A stretch of DNA of 64,000 nucleotides, taken from the NCBI GenBank assembly GCA_019418605.1, contig DYBN01000054.1:62001-126000 (forward strand), given 5' to 3'. The notes beneath the pieces are model-generated. The model was given only the letters and a program-made list of their open reading frames with translations. It did no database searches and was not told where the DNA came from. The position numbers were made by a program, and so were the translations under genes. Within the stretch, counting starts at the first letter, position 1, and every line of letters starts with the position of its first letter. Below are positions 26,801-35,477 of this stretch, one piece after another. Source of the stretch: Sutterella sp. (GTDB taxonomy: Bacteria; Pseudomonadota; Gammaproteobacteria; Burkholderiales; Burkholderiaceae_F).

Positions 26801-28534
26801 CAGCACCTCGATGCGCCGCGGAGGATTGACGTTGTTGACGTCAAGCAGGTTGGGCTTGGGGCCGATGAAGCTCACAAGGCTCGTGACGAGCTCCTCGCGA
26901 ATGGGATCGATCGGCGGGTTGGTGACCTGTGCAAAGAGCTGCTTGAAGTAGGAGAAAAAGGACTTCGTCTTTTTCGAGAGCACGGGAAGGGCCGCGTCGT
27001 TGCCCATCGAGCCCGTGGGCTCCATTCCTTTGACGGCCATGGGCATCAAAATGACGTTGATGTCTTCCTGCGTCATTCCGAAGACGCGCTCAAGCTCGTG
27101 GAGGCGCTCCTCGCTCATCGGCAGCGGCATCTTCTTTTGCTCTTCGTTTTCGCTCAAATCGGCAAGCCGCAGGTTGAGTCTTTCGACCCATTCGCGGTAG
27201 GGCTTGTCGAGCGCCACCTGGTTTTTGAGCTCCTCGTCGCCAATGATGCGCCCCTGCACCGTATCGATTAACAGCATCTTGCCCGGCTCAATGCGCCACT
27301 TGCGGCGGATGCGGCTTTCAGGAATCGGCAGCACGCCCACTTCGGAGGCAAGCACCACGGTGTCGTCGTCGGTTTCGATGTAGCGCGCAGGCCGCAGGCC
27401 GTTGCGATCGAGCATGGCGCCGATCTGCACGCCGTTTGTAAAGACAATGGCGGCCGGCCCATCCCAGGCTTCCATCATCGGCGCGTGGTAGGCGTAGAAG
27501 GCCTGCCGGTCGGCGTCCATCGTGCTTGCCCGCTCCCAGGCCTCGGGCACGAGCATCATCATCGCCTGCGGCAGCGAATAGCCCGCCATCACCAAAAGCT
27601 CGACGGCGTTGTCAAGACTTGCCGTGTCGGACTGCCCCTCGTAGATGAGCGGCACGAGCTTTTTAACATCGTCTCCTAACACGGGCGAATTCCAGACGTT
27701 TTCTCTGGCGCAGATCCAGTTGTAGTTGCCCTTGACGGTGTTGATTTCGCCGTTGTGAGCGATGTAGCGGTAGGGGTGCGCAAGCGCCCAGGCCGGAAAC
27801 GTGTTGGTCGAAAAGCGCTGGTGCACGACCGCAATCGCGCTTTTGCAGGCCAGGTTCTGCAGATCAAGGTAGTAGCGCCCGACCTGATCGGCAAGAAGCA
27901 GCCCCTTGTAGACCACCGTGCGGGTGCTCATCGAGGGAACAAAATACTCGGCGCCGTGCTTTAAGTGCAGCGACTGGATGCGGTGCGAGGAGCTCTTGCG
28001 GATGACGTAGAGCTTGCGCTCAAGGGCGTCCTGCACCATCACGTCGGGACCGCGGCCGATGAAGATCTGACGAATGACGGGTTCGGAGGCGCGCACCGTG
28101 GGGCTCATCTGCATGTCGACCGCAACCGGCACGTCGCGCCAGCCGAGCACCACCTGCCCCTCCTTTTTCACCATGCGCTCGAGCTCCTGCTCGCAGGCCT
28201 CGCGCGAGGCGGGCTCGCGCGGCAGAAAGATCATGCCCACGCCGTAGTCGCCGGGCGCGGGCAGCGTCACGCCCTGGCGCGCCATTTCCTCGCGGTAAAA
28301 ACTGTCGGGGATTTGAATCAAAATGCCGGCGCCGTCGCCGCACAGCGGATCGGCGCCCACGGCGCCGCGGTGATCGAGGTTGTGCAAAATCAAGAGCGCA
28401 TCCTCAATGACCTTGTGCGAGACCTTTCCCTTGATGTTGGCGACAAAGCCCACGCCGCAGGCGTCGCGCTCGGTCTCGGGGCGATAAAGCCCCCTTACGG
28501 CAGCCTCCTGCCGCATGGCTTGCGAACTTGCCAT
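23858..28534 (-). CDS. gltB: Glutamate synthase (NADPH) large subunit
   Basis: 1558 residues, typical of GltB (about 1500). Makes two glutamates from glutamine and 2-oxoglutarate. The N-terminal glutaminase domain has Cys26 in DACGVGFVA as nucleophile, which implies a propeptide of about 25 residues as in other GltB proteins. The FMN/3Fe-4S synthase domain shows CHLNTCPVGIATQ near residue 1175, and the C-terminal beta-helix carries GGTVVVLGRTGRNFASGMSGG. ATG start with AGGGAGA upstream. With gltD it forms the main ammonium-assimilation operon. A long antisense open frame across its 3' half was rejected. Confidence 0.96.
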   Translation of the reverse strand: MASSQAMRQEAAVRGLYRPETERDACGVGFVANIKGKVSHKVIEDALLILHNLDHRGAVGADPLCGDGAGILIQIPDSFYREEMARQGVTLPAPGDYGVGMIFLPREPASREACEQELERMVKKEGQVVLGWRDVPVAVDMQMSPTVRASEPVIRQIFIGRGPDVMVQDALERKLYVIRKSSSHRIQSLHLKHGAEYFVPSMSTRTVVYKGLLLADQVGRYYLDLQNLACKSAIAVVHQRFSTNTFPAWALAHPYRYIAHNGEINTVKGNYNWICARENVWNSPVLGDDVKKLVPLIYEGQSDTASLDNAVELLVMAGYSLPQAMMMLVPEAWERASTMDADRQAFYAYHAPMMEAWDGPAAIVFTNGVQIGAMLDRNGLRPARYIETDDDTVVLASEVGVLPIPESRIRRKWRIEPGKMLLIDTVQGRIIGDEELKNQVALDKPYREWVERLNLRLADLSENEEQKKMPLPMSEERLHELERVFGMTQEDINVILMPMAVKGMEPTGSMGNDAALPVLSKKTKSFFSYFKQLFAQVTNPPIDPIREELVTSLVSFIGPKPNLLDVNNVNPPRRIEVLQPVLVERDMAKLRAIDAHTAGKFRSCEIDITYPAAWGRDGVEAHLASLCAQAVDAIGEGYNILIVSDEKVGRDRVAVPVLLAVSALHQHLIREGLRTNVGLVVNSGSVFETHDFALLMGYGAEAVHPYLSLAVIRRLAPLSGLSPEEAVAHYVKAVGKGLTKVMAKMGICTLMSYRGACIFEAIGLKSDFVDQYFHGTSSKIEGIGLFEVMQEAVDRHRAAYAERRMPVAELPTGGEYAWRADGEEHMWTPEAIVKLQKAARQKNYATYKEYARIINDQSRRQMTLRGLLRFKTEGCTPVPLEEVEPAREIVRRFATGAMSMGSISAEAHATLAVAMNRIGGKSNTGEGGEDPRRYEEELRSGRSPVKKGMTVADVLGSDRIVARIELEEGDSLRSRIKQVASGRFGVTEQYLASADQIQIKMAQGAKPGEGGQLPGHKVTEYIAELRYSVPGVGLISPPPHHDIYSIEDLAQLIHDLKNANSKADISVKLVSESGVGTVAAGVAKAKADHIVIAGHDGGTGASPVSSVKHAGSAWEMGLSETQQTLVLNHLRERVVLQVDGQIKTGRDVVIGAMLGADEFGFATAPLVVEGCLMMRQCHLNTCPVGIATQDPELRKRFKGKPSSVVNYFFFVAEEVREIMAQLGIRRFEDLIGRSDLLEQRGDIDNWKARGVDLSRVLWHPQDKPEAMRHSASQDHGLEKSLDAGILTEIAEDIAQGRKVTVSLPIRNVNRTVGTQIAHAVVEKYGAKGLPADTIHLSFKGTAGQSFGAFAVPGMTLELEGDANDYVGKGLSGGCIVVRADHDFHGKPEENIIAGNTTLYGATSGEAYFNGVVGERFAVRLSGASAVVEGTGDHGCEYMTGGTVVVLGRTGRNFASGMSGGVAFVFDADGDFESHCNTSMVSLERVTGSDEQARTSDPHTWHMGKTDEELLKELIMRHAQLTGSRLASELLEHWTSSRSRFVKVMPLQYKQALLAKAGL

Positions 28535-29011
28535 GACATTGTCTCCCTTTGAATTTCTGATGAGTCTTCGTGCACTTGCCGCAGCGCCAAAGGGGTGAAT
28601 TGCAGGGCGTTTGACCTTTTGGGCCCGAAAACGTCCGTTTGCGGGGTGTTTTTGTGTTTTGCGTGACCGTAAGCCCCTCAGGCGGGGCCCCGCCCCTTTT
28701 TCTTTTTCAGGCGCAAATGCGGCGTGAGCTTAGTAATCTATCCGACACGAACGCAGCACGCGCCCGGCATCTGCCTTTGCCCGCCTTTAATTTCAATTCC
28801 ACTGATTTAGCCCAAATGAAGTATGAGATTTCTCCTAGGGCTTTTTAGAATGGTCCTTGTCACTTTTTCCGGCTTTTGCCTCATACTTCAAGACTGCAGC
28901 GCTGCAAAAACACCGCTTTGACGGTGCGCGCGGTTGCCCGGACTTCTTTTGATTGTGTACGCCATTCCGTACATTTTCTCCCCGCCGTTTTATTCTTAAG
29001 GCCCTCCGTTC
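28535..29011. other. Divergent regulatory region gltB / DUF3683 oxidoreductase
   Basis: 477 bases without a convincing gene. It holds an orphan GC hairpin with T run (28680-28706), an 11-bp inverted repeat with arms at 28817-28827 and 28880-28890 (TGAAGTATGAG / CTCATACTTCA), and a tighter dyad TGTACG-N6-CGTACA at 28956-28973, about 40 bases before the oxidoreductase start. These look like operators of the right-hand gene; the cognate regulators are not evident in the window. Confidence 0.5.
28680..28706 (+). terminator. Orphan intrinsic terminator-like hairpin
   Basis: GGCGGGGC followed by CCGCCCC and then a T-rich run (TTTTTCTTTTT) reads as a plus-strand intrinsic terminator. No plus-strand gene ends before it, so it could end a short RNA starting in 28540-28680, or be fortuitous. 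Confidence 0.4.
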
Positions 29012-32000
29012 ATGGCTATCTCGACGACCCGCCCCCAAAATCAGACCAATCCCCGTCCCGCGGCCGGCACCGCCGCCGAGGGCGCGGCGCATGCGGCCGA
29101 CTCCGGCGCTTCCGGCCGCATCCGCGAGATTCCCTACAACTACACCTCCTATTCGGACCGCGAGATCGTCTGCCGCCTTTTGGGAGAGAGCGCCTGGAAG
29201 CTTTTGTGCGAACTCAGAGACGAGCGCCGCACGGGCCGAAGCTCGCGCATGCTCTACGAGGTTTTGGGCGACATCTGGGTCGTCTACCGCAACCCGTACC
29301 TGCAGGAAGACCTTCTTGAAAACGTCGAGCGACGCAAACTTCTTTTGGACGCCCTTGAGCACCGCCTGAAGGAAATCGACAAGCGGCGAGACCCGGCGCA
29401 CCCCGAGCGCGACGCCAAGGTCGTGCAGTTAATCAGCATGGCCTACAAGGCGGTGCGCAAGTTTGAGACGAGCTTTGCGCGCATCAAGGCGCTGCGCGCC
29501 AAAATTTTCAAGGCGCTCAAGCACGCCACGCGCGAAGACAACATCCGCTTTGATCCCTTTACAAGGGCCGCGCACGTCACCGACGCCACCGACCTTCGCA
29601 TCGAGTACCCCTTCGTGGTGATCACGCCGCAAAGCGAGGGAGAAATCCCCGCTCTCGTGCGCGCCTGCGTGAGCCTGGGGCTTGTCATCATCCCGCGCGG
29701 CGGCGGAACGGGCTACACCGGCGGCGCGGTCCCGATGAGCGAGATGAGCGCGGTCATCAACACCGAAAAGCTCGATCAGATCAGCCGCCCGTTTCTTGCG
29801 CAGCTGCCGGGGCTCGAGGAGAAGCCCCCTGTCATCCACACGGGCGCGGGCGCCGTCACGCGCCGCGTCACCGAAGCCGCCGCAGCCGACGGGCTTGTGT
29901 TTTCCGTTGACCCGGCAAGCGCCGACAGCTCCACGATCGGCGGCAACATCGCCGAAAACTCGGGCGGCAAAAAAGCCGTGCTCTGGGGCACGGCCGTCGA
30001 CAACCTGGCAAGCTACCGCATGGTCACGGCCGACGGCAACTGGATGGAAGTCGAGCGGCTCAACCACAACCTCGGAAAGATTCACAAGCAAGAGACCGTC
30101 TCTTGGAAAATCACCGTCAAGGACGGCAAGAACCCCGACCCGGCAAGCGCCCGCGTGATCGAAGAGCGCCGCCTTGAGATGCCCGGGCACATCTTTCGCA
30201 AGAAGGGGCTTGGCAAAGACGTCACGAACAAGTACCTCGGGGGACTGCCTGCCGTGCAAAAGGAAGGCACCGACGGTCTGGTGACGTCGGCCACCTGGAT
30301 TTTGCACAAGATGCCCCGCCACACGCGCACGGTGTGCCTGGAGTTTTTCGGCGCAGCCAAGCTTGCGGGCCCGGCGATCGTGCAGATCACGCGCTTTCTT
30401 GATACGCACCCCAGAGGGTGCCTCCTTGCGGGCCTTGAGCACCTCGACGACCGCTATCTGCGGGCGGTCAACTACCCGGTCAAGAGCGCGCGCAGCGACT
30501 ATCCCAAGATGGTGCTCGTCGGCGACATCGTCTCCGACGACGAGGCGGCGCTTGAGGCCATCACCGAAGAGGTGGTCAACATGTGCCGCACGTCGGCCGA
30601 CTGCGAGGGCTTCATCGCCCGCACCGACGAAGAGCGATTCCGCTTCTGGCACGAAAGAAGCCGCACGGCGGCCATCAGCGCGCACACCAACGCCTTCAAG
30701 CTCAACGAGGACGTGGTGATTCCGCTTGACCGAATCGGCGACTACACCCTGGCCTGCGAGCGCTTCAACATCTGCTGCTCGATTGAAAACAAAATCGACA
30801 TGATCGACGCGGCTCTGCAGTATCTGGGAGGCTACATTTCTCTTGGCAAGCCCACGATGACCGCAGGCGTTGCCAAGGAGACGCTGCTTGCCGACTCCGT
30901 TCCCGCCGCGCGGGACGTGCTCAACAAGGTGCGCGAGCGCTGGGCGTACGTGCTCGGGCACTTGGACGACCCCGCAGACAAATCGCTTGCCGCTCTAAAA
31001 AAGGCGGGGCTTGAGGTTGACGACGATCTCGCTCGCCGCTACGCCGGCGCCACGCTTTTTGAACCGGTCTATGACCGCGTGCTTCGCATTTCCTGGAAGC
31101 GGGAGGTGAGGCGCGAACTCTTTCGCATCTTCTCGGGCGACGTCTTTGAAAAGGTGCGAGCCGAAATCGACGCCATCCACGACCGCGTGCTCAGAGGGCG
31201 CGTTTTCATCGCCCTGCACATGCACGCGGGCGACGGCAACGTGCACACCAACATTCCTTTGAATTCGGACAACTACGCCATGATGCAAAAGGGCGTGCAG
31301 GCCGTGCAGATGGTGATGAAGACCGCAAAGGAGTTGGGAGGCGCCATCAGCGGCGAGCACGGCATCGGGCTTACAAAAATCGAATTTCTCGACAAGGCCC
31401 AGCTCAAGGACTACGCCGCCTACGTGAGAAAAGCCGATCCGGCGCGCGTTTTTAACCGCGGCAAGCTCGAGGCCGACATCAATCTGCGGCGCATCTACAC
31501 GCCGAGCTTTAACCTGCTCGGGTCCGAGTCGCTCATCATGCAGCAGACGCAGCTCAAGGCCATCAGCGACGCGATCAAAAACTGCCTGCGCTGCGGCAAG
31601 TGCAAGTCCAAGTGCACGACGCACGTGCCGCGCGCGAGCCTTTTGTATTCGCCCCGCAACAAGATCATCGCCACAAGCTTGCTCATTGAATCGATTCTCT
31701 ACGAGAGCCAGACGCGCCGCGGCCTCTCCAAGCTGCACCTGCAGGCAATGGAGGATCTCGGAGAGCACTGCACGCTGTGCATGAAGTGCCTCAATCCCTG
31801 CCCGGTGAAGATCAACTTCGGCGAAGTCACGATTCTCATCCGCAACTTCCTGCACCGCATGAACGCCCACGACGATCCTCTGGCCAAGAAGGCGGGCATG
31901 AAGTTTCTGGAGATCACCAACAACCGGGGCGTGGAGCTCGCGCGCAAGGGGCTCGTCAACTGGGGCTTTAAGGCGCAGCGGCTTGCCTGCGACATTCTCT

Positions 32001-32992
32001 CGCCCGTGGCAAAGCCGACGCTGCAGCACCCCAAGAACACGACAGGGCGCCCGGGCGTTGTCGAGCAGACGATCACGATGGTCAACCGCCGCCTTCCCTC
32101 GCCCAGGCTTCCCAAGACCATGAGGGCGGTGCTGGGGTTAAACGACCCGACCACCGCTCCCATCATCCGCAAGCCCTCGGCCGTCGACGGCGAAGCCGTG
32201 TTCTATTTCCCCGGCTGCGGCAACGAGAGGCTCTTTCCCGAAGTGGGGCTTGCGGCTCTGGCCATGCTCTACGACATCGGCGTGCAGACCGTGCTGCCTC
32301 CAAAGTTTTTGTGCTGCGGCTACCCGCAGCGCGGCGCGGGCGATCAGGCGCTTGCCGACAAAATCGTCACCAACAACCGCGTTCTCTTTCATCGCGTGGC
32401 CAACACGCTCAACTACCTTGACATCAAGACCGTGCTCGTCTCCTGCGGCACCTGCATGAAGCAGCTCAAGGACTATCACTTCGAGGAAATCTTCCCCGGA
32501 TGCCGCCTGATGGACATTCACGACTATCTGCACGAAAAGGGCGTCAAGGTCACGGGCGGCGACAACGTGCGCTACCTCTTTCACGACCCCTGCCACACGC
32601 CCTTTGCGGCACCCGCGCCGGTAAAAACCGTCAACGAGCTCATCACCCCGTTTGACGGCTCGAAGGTGGTGCTCACCGAGCGCTGCTGCGGGGAGTCCGG
32701 CACCTTTGCCGTTGCGCGCCCCGACATCGCCACGCAGGTGCGCATGCGCAAGGAGGAGGATATCGGCAAAAACAAGGTCAAGGTCAGCGAAGGGGGCTTC
32801 TACGGCCAGGTGAAGATTCTCACGGCCTGCCCGGGATGCCTGCAGGGCCTGAGCCGCTACAACGAAACGTCCGGCACAAAAGCGGAGTTTCTCGTGGTCG
32901 AAATGGCGCACTTGCGCCTGGGAGACAACTGGCTGTCGAACTTTGTGACGCAGGCCGTCGACGAGGGCGGCATGGAAAAGGTTCTTGTTTAA
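29012..32992 (+). CDS. DUF3683 / FAD-linked oxidase / Fe-S / CCG fusion (GlcD-GlcF-type 2-hydroxyacid dehydrogenase)
   Basis: 1326 residues. Order: N-terminal DUF3683-type helical region (about 50-150); FAD-binding-4 domain with PRGGGTGYTGGAVP near residue 226; FAD-oxidase C domain (to about 830) with HMHAGDGNVHTN and EHGIGLTK; two ferredoxin-like clusters CLRCGKCKSKC (about 860) and CTLCMKCLNPCP (about 919); and two cysteine-rich CCG domains (LCCGYPQRGAG, CGTCMKQL, RCCGESGTF, ACPGCLQGL). This joins in one chain what glycolate oxidase keeps as GlcD and GlcF. The likely job is oxidation of D-lactate or another 2-hydroxyacid with electrons passed to quinone. Substrate is inferred. Start ATG 29012 has AAGG upstream; two dyads precede it. 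Confidence 0.88.
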   Translation: MAISTTRPQNQTNPRPAAGTAAEGAAHAADSGASGRIREIPYNYTSYSDREIVCRLLGESAWKLLCELRDERRTGRSSRMLYEVLGDIWVVYRNPYLQEDLLENVERRKLLLDALEHRLKEIDKRRDPAHPERDAKVVQLISMAYKAVRKFETSFARIKALRAKIFKALKHATREDNIRFDPFTRAAHVTDATDLRIEYPFVVITPQSEGEIPALVRACVSLGLVIIPRGGGTGYTGGAVPMSEMSAVINTEKLDQISRPFLAQLPGLEEKPPVIHTGAGAVTRRVTEAAAADGLVFSVDPASADSSTIGGNIAENSGGKKAVLWGTAVDNLASYRMVTADGNWMEVERLNHNLGKIHKQETVSWKITVKDGKNPDPASARVIEERRLEMPGHIFRKKGLGKDVTNKYLGGLPAVQKEGTDGLVTSATWILHKMPRHTRTVCLEFFGAAKLAGPAIVQITRFLDTHPRGCLLAGLEHLDDRYLRAVNYPVKSARSDYPKMVLVGDIVSDDEAALEAITEEVVNMCRTSADCEGFIARTDEERFRFWHERSRTAAISAHTNAFKLNEDVVIPLDRIGDYTLACERFNICCSIENKIDMIDAALQYLGGYISLGKPTMTAGVAKETLLADSVPAARDVLNKVRERWAYVLGHLDDPADKSLAALKKAGLEVDDDLARRYAGATLFEPVYDRVLRISWKREVRRELFRIFSGDVFEKVRAEIDAIHDRVLRGRVFIALHMHAGDGNVHTNIPLNSDNYAMMQKGVQAVQMVMKTAKELGGAISGEHGIGLTKIEFLDKAQLKDYAAYVRKADPARVFNRGKLEADINLRRIYTPSFNLLGSESLIMQQTQLKAISDAIKNCLRCGKCKSKCTTHVPRASLLYSPRNKIIATSLLIESILYESQTRRGLSKLHLQAMEDLGEHCTLCMKCLNPCPVKINFGEVTILIRNFLHRMNAHDDPLAKKAGMKFLEITNNRGVELARKGLVNWGFKAQRLACDILSPVAKPTLQHPKNTTGRPGVVEQTITMVNRRLPSPRLPKTMRAVLGLNDPTTAPIIRKPSAVDGEAVFYFPGCGNERLFPEVGLAALAMLYDIGVQTVLPPKFLCCGYPQRGAGDQALADKIVTNNRVLFHRVANTLNYLDIKTVLVSCGTCMKQLKDYHFEEIFPGCRLMDIHDYLHEKGVKVTGGDNVRYLFHDPCHTPFAAPAPVKTVNELITPFDGSKVVLTERCCGESGTFAVARPDIATQVRMRKEEDIGKNKVKVSEGGFYGQVKILTACPGCLQGLSRYNETSGTKAEFLVVEMAHLRLGDNWLSNFVTQAVDEGGMEKVLV

Positions 32993-33019
32993 AATACTGG
33001 TAAATAGAGGATTTTCACC

Positions 33020-33481
33020 ATGTCCTGCGAACTGTGCACCGAACACCATGCGCGCGAAATCTGGCGCTGCAAAGAGGCCTACGTCATCGATGCTTCGGAA
33101 GCAGAGCTGCCCTGCTTCATCCGCATCGTCTCAACGCGCCACGCAGCGGAAATGACGGATCTGCCAGAGCACGAGCAGTCGCTCATTCTCTCGCTCGTGC
33201 TTGCCGCAGAGAGCGCCATGCGGCGCACGGCGGCCCCCGACAAGGTCAACCTGGCAAGCCTTGGCAACATGGTTGCGCACGTGCACTGGCACGTCATCGG
33301 CCGCTGGAGAGACGATGCGTTTTTCCCGAACTCCATCTGGTCTTCAAGGCTTCGCACGACGCCGCCCGAGGTACTCGCGCAGCGCCGCGAAAAGAACGCA
33401 GAACTGCTGCGCGTGCTGCCCGAAGTGTTGACGAGCGCACGCAAGGCGCACGAAGACAAACAGCGCTCGCAACAGAGTTAA
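33020..33481 (+). CDS. HIT family (histidine triad) protein
   Basis: 153 residues. The nucleotide-binding histidine triad is seen in NMVAHVHWHVIGRW (HxHxH, about residues 87-91), preceded by the beta-sheet segment FIRIVSTRHAAEMTDLP. HIT proteins hydrolyse or transfer nucleotides (Hint/Fhit/DcsA types); the substrate here is not known. An N-terminal CELCTE could be the Cys pair seen in some HIT proteins, with no matching second pair visible. GAGG lies before the ATG. It is 27 bases after the oxidoreductase and probably in the same transcript. Confidence 0.85.
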   Translation: MSCELCTEHHAREIWRCKEAYVIDASEAELPCFIRIVSTRHAAEMTDLPEHEQSLILSLVLAAESAMRRTAAPDKVNLASLGNMVAHVHWHVIGRWRDDAFFPNSIWSSRLRTTPPEVLAQRREKNAELLRVLPEVLTSARKAHEDKQRSQQS

Positions 33482-33827
33482 AGCGCTCCGTGCACGGGCC
33501 GCTTTCGCAAAAAGCACTTCTTTCTTTTATACCCCTGACTGAGAAAGCCATACCGCGCTTTGGGCCTTGCCGCGCAAGGCTTTTCTTCAAGTCAGGGTGC
33601 GAAATGCACGCTTGACGGAAAGCCGTGCCGAGCAGGCTGATTCCCTTTGCAGAATACGGAACAAAATCCACATTCTGTTCGTATTTTTGAAAAATGTGGA
33701 ATTTATTCCTCATCTCTCGGCATGTAGCTTTCTCCCCCGAAGAGGGATCGTCAACATAAATTTTGAGGACTTCGATACGGGGCCGCTGCGAGAGTCCAAA
33801 GTTTTGCGCGAGTAACTGCTTCGTTTC
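33482..33827. other. Intergenic region between convergent HIT and SPOR-like genes
   Basis: About 345 bases, no gene supported. It contains a terminator for the HIT transcript (GCCTTG 33564-33569, CAAGGC 33575-33580, then TTTTCTT) and, further right, two overlapping hairpins that exclude each other at 33653-33700. The right half is AT-rich against its surroundings. Confidence 0.5.
33564..33587 (+). terminator. Intrinsic terminator after HIT gene
   Basis: GCCTTG and CAAGGC pair around CCGCG and are followed directly by TTTTCTT. It lies 83 bases past the HIT stop. Confidence 0.6.
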
Positions 33828-34511
33828 TCAGTAGCCGAAATAGCTGCAGTTTTTAAGCTGCGTGCCGGACTGCGACTTCCAGATGCCAAAGAGCTTTGTG
33901 CGCTCCTCTTTGCCGAGGCCGCGAAAGATCAAGTCGACCTCGTCGGAAGGCTCGCCCAGGCGGTTTGTAACGCGCAGGCCCTGCACCTCGGGCGCCTTGC
34001 CCGAGACAAGGTATTCCTGAGCCTCCGTGCGGCTTTTAAACGCCTTGATTTCCACACCGTAGGCAAGGTCTCCGCGCACGATCGGGCGCACCTCCTTGAA
34101 GCCCTGCTGCTTGAACTGCTTGACGAAGGCCCGCACGGCCACCTCGTTGGCGTAAGGCCCAAGATAGACGATGTAGCGCTCGGGCAAAAACCGATCGGCA
34201 ATCTCCATTTTCTGCATGAGCTGCGCCTTTTGCAAAACGGGCTCGACGCGGCGCAAGGCGCGCGTCGTAAAAGGTCCCCAGACAAAGCAGGCGGCGTCCA
34301 CGGGCCCTGAGGCGCCGTCGACCTCGGGGAGCGCATCCTCGGGGCCGCCCGCCAAGTCGGCCCGCAGCTTTTGCTCGTCGATCATGTGAAGCCGCAGCGG
34401 CACGCCCGTATTTGTCTGCACGTCCTCAACGGGTTTTTGCGCATCGACATAGATCACCGCGACGCCTGCGGCGATGCATGCCAAAAGAAGCAGATTGATG
34501 AGAATGCGCAT
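33828..34511 (-). CDS. SPOR-domain-like membrane-anchored protein
   Basis: 227 residues. An N-terminal hydrophobic segment (MRILINLLLLACIAAGVAVIYV) anchors it in the inner membrane; the rest would be periplasmic. The segment ERYIVYLGPYANEVAVRAFVKQFKQQGF and the following VEIKAFKSRTEAQEYL look like a SPOR-type peptidoglycan-binding fold. It lies 36 bases downstream of coaX on the same strand; the coaX-SPOR order is familiar in Burkholderiales. Role probably at the division septum; not directly shown. Confidence 0.6.
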   Translation of the reverse strand: MRILINLLLLACIAAGVAVIYVDAQKPVEDVQTNTGVPLRLHMIDEQKLRADLAGGPEDALPEVDGASGPVDAACFVWGPFTTRALRRVEPVLQKAQLMQKMEIADRFLPERYIVYLGPYANEVAVRAFVKQFKQQGFKEVRPIVRGDLAYGVEIKAFKSRTEAQEYLVSGKAPEVQGLRVTNRLGEPSDEVDLIFRGLGKEERTKLFGIWKSQSGTQLKNCSYFGY

Positions 34512-34547
34512 ATCGTGAGCTGATGCTTCAAATAGAGAACACCGACG

Positions 34548-35312
34548 TCAACAGTGTTGGGCGAACATCCCCAGCCCCCGCAGCACGAGATTGTGCTTGA
34601 GCACGGCGCCGGGAAACTCCTCTTGAATAAAGGGCGCAAGCAGCGGGGCAGCCCCGCCCGCAAAAATAAGCCTTCCTTCAAACCCGGCGCGCCGCACGGA
34701 CTTGAGCGCACGGTCTATGACGCCCAGATGCGCTTCAAGTATGCCGTTTGAGATCGCATCGGTCGTGTTGCTTGGAAACTGCACGTGCCGCCCGATCCCG
34801 CCGGGGCGGCAGCGCGTCTTGTCAACGAGCGCCTGATACATCATGGCGGGCCCCGGAAGAATGCGCCCGCCCATGAATTTCAAGGTGTGCGCGTTTTCCT
34901 GCGGCAGCACCGTATCGACGGTCGTGGCCGTGCCGACGTGCACGACGACAAGCGCCTGCTGCGGATAAAGAGACGCCGCGCCAATGGCCGCATACCAGCG
35001 GTCGCTTCCCAACTGCTGGTAGTCGTCGTAGCCGTTGCGCAGAACAAAGGGGCCTTCAAACACGGGCTGGGAGTGCATCCACTCCCAGGCGATGCGGTGC
35101 TGATTGAAAAACTTGGTGAGGGCAAGAGCAAGATTTTCGCTTGAGACCATGCAGCCGATCACGCGCTCGGGCTTGAGCGAGAGCCACTCCTTAAAAATCT
35201 CCTCGGGAAGCGCATCCGCACCGCAGTGCACAAACGTACGGGGGTCTTCGGCCTCTCCCAGGGGAGCCCACTTGAGCGCCGTATTCCCCAGGTCAAGCAA
35301 TAGGACTGTCAC
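34548..35312 (-). CDS. coaX: Type III pantothenate kinase
   Basis: 254 residues. CoaX phosphorylates pantothenate, the first step of coenzyme A synthesis, and unlike CoaA is not feedback-inhibited. Actin-like ATPase motifs are seen: LLLDLGNTALKWA at the N-terminus, LGSDRWYAAIGA, and VHVGTATTVDTV with the catalytic Asp. The start is a GTG with GAAGG upstream. It follows birA after 165 bases and precedes the SPOR-like gene, the common birA-coaX-SPOR arrangement of betaproteobacteria. Confidence 0.92.
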   Translation of the reverse strand: MTVLLLDLGNTALKWAPLGEAEDPRTFVHCGADALPEEIFKEWLSLKPERVIGCMVSSENLALALTKFFNQHRIAWEWMHSQPVFEGPFVLRNGYDDYQQLGSDRWYAAIGAASLYPQQALVVVHVGTATTVDTVLPQENAHTLKFMGGRILPGPAMMYQALVDKTRCRPGGIGRHVQFPSNTTDAISNGILEAHLGVIDRALKSVRRAGFEGRLIFAGGAAPLLAPFIQEEFPGAVLKHNLVLRGLGMFAQHC

Positions 35313-35477
35313 TTGCGTTTCGCCTTCTTTTGTTGTGTGAAGCCAAAGTCATGCACAAAAAGCCGACAAAAAGATGCGCCTTGGCGTCTTTTCATGCCTA
35401 TTTATGTGCCGTTGTGCGCTTTTGCTGTCTTTTTCGCGCTTTTTTAATCTTTTTTAATCTTTTTCGCCTGGCTCGCG
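35313..35477. repeat. birA-coaX spacer with T-rich tandem repeat
   Basis: The spacer has two exact adjacent copies of TTTTTAATCT (35441-35450, 35451-35460) followed by TTTT, and a stem AAAAGA/TCTTTT with CGCC/GGCG inside near 35371-35394. On the minus strand these could weaken transcription from birA into coaX. No gene seen. Confidence 0.4.

Noticed and set aside
29429..30961. 510-codon minus-strand frame across the DUF3683 fusion
   Set aside because: Antisense to a gene with clear FAD and Fe-S motifs; no motif of its own.
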